Positions 5,159-9,746 of a stretch of DNA of 9,746 bases are shown here, piece by piece (position 1 is the first letter of the stretch; the number at the start of each line of letters is the position of its first letter). A model generated the notes under the pieces. It saw nothing but the letters and a program-made list of their open reading frames with translations, was not told the DNA's origin and searched no databases. The DNA is taken from assembly GCA_021801615.1 (NCBI GenBank), contig JAJYXS010000081.1:1-9746 (forward strand), written 5' to 3'. The stretch comes from Actinomycetes bacterium. GTDB lineage: Bacteria; Actinomycetota; Acidimicrobiia; Acidimicrobiales; RAAP-2. Made by a program: the position numbers and the translations under genes.

Positions 5159-6880
5159 ATGAGACGCACCACGGGCGGTCGACGGCACCAGCACCAGCCA
5201 GGCGCCGCCGGCGAAGTCGACCAGGGGCCGGGCGGTCACGCGTCGCTCCCCCGCGGGGTGGTCTCCTTCTGGGGGCTCGTCAGTCAGAGCGTCGCGGGTA
5301 TGGCGCCCGCCACAGACGTGGTGGCCTTCATGACGGCAGGGGCCGCATTCGCCCTGGTGGCCTTGCCGCTCGCGTACTTCGCGGCCTTCGTCCTCATGTT
5401 CATCGAGGTGAACACGATCTACCACCTCTCGAAGCACCGGAGCTCCGCCGGTGGCTACTACAGCTACGTCTCCGCAGGGCTCGGGGCGCGTCCCGCCTTG
5501 GTGAGCGCCTTCATGGTCGTCTTCTACCAGGTGATGAGCGTGGCAGGCGTAGCCGTCTACATCGGCGGGGTGTTCCTCCCCGCCCTTGCCCGCTCGTACC
5601 TCGGACTCGCCGTGCCCTCGTGGCTCTGGGCAGTGCTCGCCGCGGCGTTCGTGGGCGTGCCGTGGCTCCTCGGGGTGCTGGGCATCCGGCCCACCGTCCG
5701 GGTGCTGGCGGTCACCAGCTTGATCGAGATCCTCTTCCTCCTGGTGGCGAGCGTCGTGGTGATCGCCCTCGTGCCGACGCTGCATGCGCCCCTCCGCCCC
5801 TTCGACCTCGGAGCCGTCGGGCTGAAGGGGGTGGCCCTCGGGATGATCTTCTCGGTCACGAGCTTCATAGGGGTGGGCAGCCACGCGCCGCTCGCCGAGG
5901 AGACGCGCGCCGCCGAGCGCGACGGGCGAGCCATCGGGAAGGCCGCGATCCTCTCGCTCGTCCTGGTCGGCATCACGCTCACGGTCTCGGCGTACGCGCT
6001 GACCGTCGGCTGGGGCGAGTCCAAGATGGCGTCGTTCGCCAGCGCCACAGCACCTGGCGTGGTGGTCTTCTTGCGCTATCTCGGACCGCTCGGGGCGGTG
6101 CTGCTCGTCGTCTTCGCGGTGAACAGCGCCCTCATGGACGACGTTGCCCTCGTCACGAGCTCCGCGCGGGTCCTCTACGCGGTCGGGCGGGATCGCCTGG
6201 TGCGCCACGGCCTCGCGACGCTCAACAGCCGGCGCGCTCCTGCCCGCGCGGTCAGCGCCCTCTCCGCCGTGGCAGCCGCAGTGGCGCTCGGTTTCGGGAT
6301 CTGGCTCGGGCCCGCGGCCGCCTTCGACGTGATCACGACGGGGGTGCTCTTCGGGCTGGTGACCACCCACCCCCTCATGAACGTCTCGTTGATGCGGCTG
6401 TCCTCCGGGGAGCGCCGGGTCGTCCAGGTGCTCTTCCACGTGGCGCTCCCGATCGTCGCGATGGGTCTCTTCTGGCTGGTGCTCTACGAGTCGGTGGTCC
6501 CCTTCTCCTTCCCCCTGGTCTGGGGCGCGGTGGCGTGGGCCGTGGTGCTCGTGGCATCGGTCGCCTGGACCCGACACGTGACGGCACGTGTAGGGCTCGA
6601 AGGCGTGGCGGCACGAACGCTGGGCATCGGCACCAGGGACGACGGGGCTGCTGCGCAGCCGTCAGCGCGAAGCGACCACGAGACGCGTCCCACCGCCTCG
6701 AGGGCTGAGCACGACGCCCGTCGCGCACCCGCGGGTTGGGCCACCCCCTGCGATCAGTGGCGAGACGAGGCCGAGCCTGTCCCCGGTTCCTCCCCGGTCC
6801 GTGTCCCGCCCGCTGGCGCCACGTCCACCCGGCAGTCGAGCACCTCCCCGTCGTCGGAGAACAGTGCGACGAACGCGTAG
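5159..6880 (+). CDS. APC-superfamily amino acid permease
   Basis: A 573-residue secondary transporter of the amino acid-polyamine-organocation superfamily, located in the cytoplasmic membrane. The first helix carries SFWGLVSQSVAGMAPA, the unwound G-rich segment that binds substrate, followed by HRSSAGGYYSYVSAGLG (helix 2-3 region), EILFLLVASVVVIAL, FSVTSFIGVGSHAPLAEETR (helix 6, the typical EET motif) and ARVLYAVGRDR (loop after helix 8). About 12 hydrophobic segments fit. The substrate is unknown. Start is uncertain: ATG 5159 has GGAGATCGGACGAGG upstream; GTG 5108 and TTG 5102 are in-frame alternatives without a good ribosome site. The last 80 or so residues after about 493 are hydrophilic, low in complexity and unlike the family, and the final 127 bases overlap the convergent zinc-ribbon gene. 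Confidence 0.9.
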   Translation: MRRTTGGRRHQHQPGAAGEVDQGPGGHASLPRGVVSFWGLVSQSVAGMAPATDVVAFMTAGAAFALVALPLAYFAAFVLMFIEVNTIYHLSKHRSSAGGYYSYVSAGLGARPALVSAFMVVFYQVMSVAGVAVYIGGVFLPALARSYLGLAVPSWLWAVLAAAFVGVPWLLGVLGIRPTVRVLAVTSLIEILFLLVASVVVIALVPTLHAPLRPFDLGAVGLKGVALGMIFSVTSFIGVGSHAPLAEETRAAERDGRAIGKAAILSLVLVGITLTVSAYALTVGWGESKMASFASATAPGVVVFLRYLGPLGAVLLVVFAVNSALMDDVALVTSSARVLYAVGRDRLVRHGLATLNSRRAPARAVSALSAVAAAVALGFGIWLGPAAAFDVITTGVLFGLVTTHPLMNVSLMRLSSGERRVVQVLFHVALPIVAMGLFWLVLYESVVPFSFPLVWGAVAWAVVLVASVAWTRHVTARVGLEGVAARTLGIGTRDDGAAAQPSARSDHETRPTASRAEHDARRAPAGWATPCDQWRDEAEPVPGSSPVRVPPAGATSTRQSSTSPSSENSATNA

Positions 6881-7110
6881 CGTCGCACCTCGTCGCCGAC
6901 CGGCCACGCGCTGCCTCTCACCTCGTTCCCCACGACGTCGTCCGACCGGACGACCGCCTCTTCACCGATCCTGTGCCCGACAGCGACCACCAGATCGGTG
7001 AAGGCGTCGGCTCAAAGGTCTCAGCAGAAGTGGTACTGCCGACCGCCGAGCTCTCGGTCGACGTCGCCCCAGGTCGACCCGCAGAGCGCGCAAGGATCAC
7101 CCTTGGGCAT
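6754..7110 (-). CDS. Ta0938-like zinc-ribbon protein with two in-frame TGA codons (putative selenoprotein, UxxU)
   Basis: From ATG 7110 (ribosome site GGGAGG about 7-8 bases upstream) the frame reads MPKGDPCALCGSTWGDVDRE, then GGRQYHFC, TGA (7021-7023), Asp-Leu, TGA (7012-7014), ADAFTDLVVAVGH and on to a final TGA at 6754. The total is 118 residues counting both TGA as amino acids. The pattern CxLCGxTWGD, then FCC-x-x-CA-x-x-F, then a basic/acidic domain with RRYAFVALFSDDGEV, matches the Ta0938-type zinc-ribbon family as I remember it. Both TGA sit where that family has Cys, giving C7/C10 and C29-U30-D-L-U33. Downstream in-frame sequence stays protein-like for more than 60 codons. It overlaps the preceding heme-oxygenase-like gene by 14 bases. 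Alternatives are a decayed gene or Cys insertion at TGA. Zinc binding or redox use of the UxxU pair is inferred. Confidence 0.68.
6977..7010 (-). promoter_or_regulatory. Candidate bacterial SECIS hairpin inside the zinc-ribbon gene
   Basis: On the mRNA, CCGAC (7010-7006) pairs with GUCGG (6981-6977). GC (7005-7004) pairs with GC (6984-6983) after a one-base bulge. After a 2x2 internal loop, UCACC (7001-6997) pairs with GGUGG (6991-6987), closing the five-base loop GAUCU. There are 24 bases between the first UGA and the loop and 15 between the second UGA and the loop. The loop begins with G, as bacterial SECIS elements usually do, and the spacing is within or one base short of the published 16-37 range as I recall it. 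The region also encodes protein. Confidence 0.55.
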
Positions 7111-7879
7111 CGAGGCCCTCCCTTCCTGTTGCGCTTGTCCGCATTCCTGCCTGCGCCCGCGTCCGTGCATCGATGGAACGGGCGAGCACCCAGACCGCGT
7201 CCATCATGCGGCGCAGGCGATCGATCGATTCGACCAGCACCCCCAGGATCTCGTCCTCACGTCGTTCAGGGGTGAACGAAGCGAGGATCTCGACCGTCGC
7301 CTTACCGTGCCCGGCATCCGCCAAGTCGCTCACCTCGAAGAATTGGAGGCTGTCCTCGGACAGGCCAAGGGAGCGGGCGTAAGGTCCTGGCGCGAGACCG
7401 GTGCCTGCCCTCACGTCGTGGCGCTCAGGCAGGTGGCGATCGCCGAGGATCTCCAGGCCGTTGACGGCCGCGAAGCCCACGAGCCAGTCGGGGTTCCGGG
7501 CCTGCATCCACAGCCAGTGGAAGGCGTCCGCGGCCTCCGGGAGCGGTTCAGCGGCCTCGATCTCGGTTCGGGACAGCCCGACGTGCTCCCCGAGGCGGAC
7601 GAGCAGCTCATAGTGGTTGTCGTCACCGGCGGGGTCGCGCACGACTTCCGACACGAGGTTCTCGACCTCGTAGGCGACGACCTCGGGTTCGGGGCAGTTG
7701 GACATGATCGCCCCGACCCAGCGCGGGAAGAGCCGTGAGAATTTCGTCCACTGCAAGACGAAGGCCCGCGTCACGCCGATCGTCGGCTCGGTCGCCATGG
7801 CGGCGATCAGTGCCGGCGGGCGGCGGAACCATCGATCGACGGCTACCTCTTCCACCCGCCGGGCCATCTCCGCGCTCAT
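7097..7879 (-). CDS. Heme-oxygenase-like (TenA/THI-4/PqqC fold) putative iron-containing oxidase
   Basis: A 260-residue all-helical protein of the iron-containing redox enzyme group (heme-oxygenase-like diiron proteins, CADD/PqqC/TenA relatives). Key parts: AYEVENLVSEVV (69-80) with candidate ligand Glu, DDNHYELLVRLGEHVGL (86-102) with His89, NGLEILGDR with Glu142, and the last-helix motif FFEVSDLADAGHG (180-192). In relatives this motif is H-x3-D-x2-H; here Asp188 and His191 are kept but the first His is Ser184, so the metal site may be altered. Members oxidise small molecules or amino acid side chains; the substrate here is unknown. The ATG at 7879 overlaps the upstream stop (ATGA), and its own TGA overlaps the start of the zinc-ribbon gene by 14 bases, so all three are probably translated together. 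Confidence 0.8.
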   Translation of the reverse strand: MSAEMARRVEEVAVDRWFRRPPALIAAMATEPTIGVTRAFVLQWTKFSRLFPRWVGAIMSNCPEPEVVAYEVENLVSEVVRDPAGDDNHYELLVRLGEHVGLSRTEIEAAEPLPEAADAFHWLWMQARNPDWLVGFAAVNGLEILGDRHLPERHDVRAGTGLAPGPYARSLGLSEDSLQFFEVSDLADAGHGKATVEILASFTPERREDEILGVLVESIDRLRRMMDAVWVLARSIDARTRAQAGMRTSATGREGLDAQG

Positions 7880-8109
7880 CGGGCGACCCGATCTGACGCG
7901 GAGCTGCCGTGCGCGGTCCGCTCGTCGAGCAGCTTCTCGAGCTCAGAAGGAGGCATACGCCGCTTCGTGACGTGGCGATTGAGCCACATGACATGGGCGA
8001 CCTCGCTACGCTCTGCTGCATCGACCAGGTGAACAGCCAGGCCCCCGACGTCGGCCACCCCGAGCGCGCAGACAGGGCAGACCACAGGCGCTGGGTGAGC
8101 CGTCACCAT
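7876..8109 (-). CDS. Small C2H2-type zinc finger protein
   Basis: A 77-residue protein with Cys11-x2-Cys14 (VVCPVCALGV) and His27 and His39 in GGLAVHLVDAAERSEVAHVM, a C2H2-like spacing, followed by MWLNRHVTKRRM and a short helix SELEKLLDERT. The finger plus H-V-x-W-L-N pattern recalls small archaeal and bacterial zinc finger proteins of unknown role; it may bind nucleic acid or serve as a partner of the downstream metalloprotein. The start at ATG 8109 is chosen because conservation-like sequence begins there; the frame is open up to 8211 but that part looks like noise. The upstream ribosome signal (AAGG) is weak, and TAAGGT five bases before ATG could be a -10 of a near-leaderless transcript. 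First gene of the three-gene operon. Confidence 0.68.
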   Translation of the reverse strand: MVTAHPAPVVCPVCALGVADVGGLAVHLVDAAERSEVAHVMWLNRHVTKRRMPPSELEKLLDERTAHGSSASDRVAR

Positions 8110-8297
8110 GTCCAACCTTACGCCCGCAAAATCCTTGCGCACCTCTGGCGACGATCTGGCGCTACGCGCCGTGCCGCCATGTCCGCTGAGCTCTCGGAGG
8201 CTGCCACGCACCTCGGTACTTCTGGAGCTCTTCTGCTCAGTGCTGCGAGCCCCGCTCTCCCGCGGCGGGCGCCGCCGACATCAGCTGCTCGCAGCGC

Positions 8298-8330
8298 CTG
8301 GGTGACCTCGGCGTGGACGAGGTCACCCAG
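8298..8330. repeat. Perfect 13-base inverted repeat with 7-base loop
   Basis: CTGGGTGACCTCG (8298-8310) and CGAGGTCACCCAG (8318-8330) are exact reverse complements around GCGTGGA. There is no following T-run on either strand, so it is not a standard intrinsic terminator. It could be an operator, an RNA hairpin in the leader of the zinc finger/heme-oxygenase-like operon, or a remnant of a mobile element end. Confidence 0.6.
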
Positions 8331-8449
8331 ACGTGGCGGTGGGGTACTGCGCGGATGGTGTCGAGCCGGTGCGTCATCGGGCCGCGGGGCCTGACTGCGC
8401 CGCAGCATCCGAGAGGATCTGGCGATGTCGTCAGCGAAAGACTGCAAAC

Positions 8450-8476
8450 TGCACAGTGCACTCACGACGTCGTGAG
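8450..8476. repeat. Two abutting palindromes
   Basis: TGCAC-A-GTGCA (8450-8460) is directly followed by the perfect 16-base palindrome CTCACGACGTCGTGAG (8461-8476). Upstream, ACTGCA occurs twice more (from 8441). Arrays like this are typical of regulator binding sites, but no adjacent gene with a clear start is seen. Confidence 0.45.
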
Positions 8477-8791
8477 CCCGATCAAGAGCACCAACGCATC
8501 GGGCTGACGTGCCTGGCCGTCGTCGGCTCCGCCGGTCGCGAGCAGCGGCATCTCGCGCCCAGGCGTCAACCTCGGCGATCTCCTCGTCACTGAGCTCGCC
8601 TTCGCACGCTCGTGCTCGACGACAGCGCCAGACCGGCACGCAAGGTCAGCTCCTATCGTGCCGTGGTCGCCAACCAGCCACTGTAGGTCGTTCCCGCCGC
8701 TCCGGCAGCTTCCTCGATCGAGGCATGAGGCATCGAGCTCCCGCTGCTCCTCTGGCCCTGGCGGTCCCGCACCGTGCGAGGATGCAGGCTG

Positions 8792-8810
8792 CCCTGCACC
8801 GGATGCAGGG
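8792..8810 (-). terminator. Hairpin downstream of tRNA-Leu, possible terminator
   Basis: CCCTGCA (8792-8798) pairs with TGCAGGG (8804-8810) around CCGGA, a perfect 7-base stem starting about 28 bases past the tRNA 3' end on the minus strand. The sequence after it is not U-rich, so factor-independent termination is doubtful. Confidence 0.35.
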
Positions 8811-8838
8811 TCCCCCCCAAACGTGAGGACCTCCTCGG

Positions 8839-8922
8839 TGGGCGAGGGGGGACTTGAACCCCCACATCCTTTCGGACACAGGAACCTGAATCCTGCGCGT
8901 CTGCCTATTCCGCCACTCGCCC
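8839..8922 (-). tRNA. tRNA-Leu (anticodon CAG)
   Basis: Acceptor stem GGGCGAG (5' end at 8922) pairs with CTCGCCC next to discriminator A at 8839. The anticodon arm is CAGGA-TTCAGGT-TCCTG with anticodon CAG, reading CUG leucine codons. A variable arm of the class II type (TGTCCGAAAGGATG region) and the T arm GGGGGTTCAAGTCCCCC follow. Length is 84 bases; CCA is not encoded. It is divergent from the fhaA-type gene, as I recall for mycobacteria. Confidence 0.96.
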
Positions 8923-9013
8923 GGGCCCACCAGCGTACTCGCGCCCGGGTGGGCACCCGCTGGCTGCCGGCAGGCGAGTCGCTCCAGGCCCTGGTCGGGA
9001 TCGAGCCGACCAG

Positions 9014-9019
9014 TAGGAT
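9014..9019 (+). promoter_or_regulatory. Candidate -10 box for the fhaA-type gene
   Basis: TAGGAT ends 11 bases before the ATG at 9031, giving an expected 5' leader of only about four bases. No ribosome site is visible just before the ATG (GGCCGGACCT is a poor match), which agrees with leaderless or nearly leaderless translation. The -35 region is weak. Confidence 0.35.
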
Positions 9020-9030
9020 TGGCCGGACCT

Positions 9031-9687
9031 ATGAGACTCCAGCAGTTCGAGGAGCGACTCGAGCGCCTGGTGGAGGGTACGTTGTCCAAACCGTTCCGGA
9101 GCAACCTCCAGCCGATCGAGATCGGTCGGCGGCTGACGCGCGAGATGGACCTCCATCGGCGTGTCGGCGTTCACGGCCTGATCGCGCCGAACTCGTTCAG
9201 CGTGACCCTGTCCCCTGCCGACGTCGAGCGGTTCGCCAACTTCATCGACGCGCTCTCCCGCGAGCTGGCAGACGCCGCACGAGAGCATGCGCGGACCGAG
9301 GGCTACTCCTTCGTCGGCCCTGTGGACGTCCAGGTCTACGAGGGCAGCCGGCTCCGGCCCGGCCGGTTCGTCGTGACCGCCGAGGTGGTGGAAGGGCCCG
9401 AAGAGAGCCCCTACGCGGAGCTGGTGCTTCCCGACGGGAGCCGCGTCGCGCTCGGAGACGGGCCTGCGATCCTCGGACGCCTGCCGGAGTGTGACGTGGT
9501 CCTGGGCGATCCGAACGTGAGCCGGCGTCATGCCGAGTTCCGGCGGACCTCCGACGGGGTGGTGGTCACCGATCTGGGGTCCACCAACGGCACGCGGGTG
9601 AACGGCGTGCCGGTTCGCGAGCACCTGCTGGTCAGCGGTGACGAGATCACCGTCGGGTCCACGACGCTCGTGTTCGAGCTCTCGTGA
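9031..9687 (+). CDS. fhaA: FhaA-type protein (DUF3662 + FHA domain)
   Basis: A 218-residue cytoplasmic signalling adaptor. Residues 1-112 form the DUF3662 domain (FEERLERLVEGTLSKPFRSN, LQPIEIGRRLTREM, PNSFSVTLSPADVERF). Residues 130-218 form a forkhead-associated domain that binds phosphothreonine: AILGRLPECDVVLGD, NVSRRHAEF, DLGSTNGTRVNG and GDEITVG contain the conserved Gly-Arg, Ser-Arg-Arg-His and Ser-Thr-Asn-Gly residues. In mycobacteria FhaA is a substrate and partner of PknB in control of cell wall synthesis. Here the linker between domains is short (about 20 residues) compared with the mycobacterial protein of over 500 residues. ATG 9031 is chosen; TTG 9019 is an in-frame alternative. 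Its stop overlaps a possible downstream GTG, consistent with the usual fhaA-led operon. Confidence 0.9.
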   Translation: MRLQQFEERLERLVEGTLSKPFRSNLQPIEIGRRLTREMDLHRRVGVHGLIAPNSFSVTLSPADVERFANFIDALSRELADAAREHARTEGYSFVGPVDVQVYEGSRLRPGRFVVTAEVVEGPEESPYAELVLPDGSRVALGDGPAILGRLPECDVVLGDPNVSRRHAEFRRTSDGVVVTDLGSTNGTRVNGVPVREHLLVSGDEITVGSTTLVFELS

Positions 9688-9746
9688 GGGCCATGGTCGC
9701 TGGGCTCCACTCCGCGATCGCGACGACCGGCTACTCCGGCGCCGTG
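9684..9746 (+). CDS. Start of a possible next gene, cut by window edge
   Basis: A GTG at 9684 overlaps the fhaA stop (GTGA), and an in-frame ATG follows at 9693; the frame reads MVAGLHSAIATTGYSGAV to the window end without a stop. The overlap style matches other gene pairs in the window. In related genomes fhaA is followed by fhaB or other cell-division kinase operon genes, but these residues do not identify the product. Confidence 0.35.
   Translation, partial: MRAMVAGLHSAIATTGYSGAV

Larger units (their letters stand above)
8110..8838. other. Gene-free stretch with several inverted repeats
   Basis: About 730 bases between the small zinc finger gene and the tRNA. Open frames exist on both strands but none has a ribosome site plus recognisable family motifs; an acidic piece (GELSDEEIAEVDAWARDAAA) on the minus strand near 8545-8605 could be a remnant of a small gene. 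The stretch holds strong hairpins at 8298-8330, 8450-8476 and 8792-8810. It must contain the promoter of the three-gene minus operon, but I see no clear -35/-10 pair. Confidence 0.5.

Noticed and set aside
5081..6577. Long minus-strand open frame opposite the permease
   Set aside because: The translation is rich in His, Glu, Arg and Gly without motifs, typical of the antisense of a GC-rich membrane protein gene.
6754..7110. Global TGA reassignment (to Trp or Cys) as explanation of the two TGA codons
   Set aside because: TGA ends DUF2249, MIP18, the glycosylase-like, FHA and heme-oxygenase-like genes at expected family lengths, often inside GTGA overlaps, so it works as a normal stop here.
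7097..7738. Plus-strand open frame opposite the heme-oxygenase-like gene
   Set aside because: The minus frame has clear family motifs and operon overlaps; the plus frame has none.
8118..8639. Minus-strand open frame of 173 codons in the gene-free stretch
   Set aside because: No ribosome site, composition dominated by Arg and Ala, runs into the small zinc finger gene, and contains the perfect hairpin; no recognisable domain.
8781..8810. Direct repeat of GGATGCAGG near the tRNA as an integration (att) site
   Set aside because: It does not match any part of the tRNA 3' end and no integrase gene is visible; it is better explained as part of a local hairpin.

Overview
This is a high-GC window with many GTG starts and short start/stop overlaps. 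It carries a DUF3662+FHA gene (fhaA type) divergent from a tRNA-Leu(CAG). I recall a similar tRNA-Leu/fhaA arrangement in mycobacteria, so an actinobacterial chromosome is the best reading, possibly an early-branching lineage such as Acidimicrobiia (inference). No phage, transposon or CRISPR array is visible.

Layout. Positions 1-1319 (minus) hold a guanidino-group hydrolase/amidinotransferase followed by the start of a nitrilase that runs off the window. Positions about 1368-2260 (minus) are a broken polytopic membrane protein gene with one frameshift, one internal TGA and no proper N-terminus. Positions 2540-4574 (plus) are a tight five-gene run: DUF2249 (TusA-like), MIP18/DUF59, DUF488, a shortened AlkA-like glycosylase, and DUF2269 membrane protein. 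Neighbours overlap by GTGA except at one 4-base gap. Positions 4594-5013 (minus) encode a Fur-family repressor, divergent from an APC permease (5159-6880, plus). Their shared AT-richer spacer carries two palindromes, each lying on a candidate -10 box. Positions 6754-8109 (minus) are a three-gene overlapping operon: a C2H2-type small zinc finger, a heme-oxygenase-like (TenA/PqqC-fold) putative diiron protein, and a zinc-ribbon protein resembling Ta0938. Positions 8110-8838 have no recognisable gene but several strong inverted repeats. Positions 8839-8922 are tRNA-Leu, and 9031-9687 is fhaA.

Main discovery. The zinc-ribbon gene at 6754-7110 (minus) reads through two in-frame TGA codons, nine bases apart. 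They fall where I expect the conserved Cys-x-x-Cys of the second half of the zinc ribbon (C-TGA-D-L-TGA-A). A hairpin with the features of a bacterial SECIS element starts one base after the second TGA. The simplest explanation is a selenoprotein with a U-x-x-U motif, replacing a zinc-binding or redox CxxC, co-transcribed with a heme-oxygenase-like metalloenzyme and a zinc finger protein. TGA is clearly a normal stop elsewhere in the window, so this looks like local recoding. No selA, selB, selC or selD gene is in the window, so the rest of the genome must confirm it.

Limits: family names come from recognised motifs, not database searches. Family consensus sequences and the SECIS rules are from memory.
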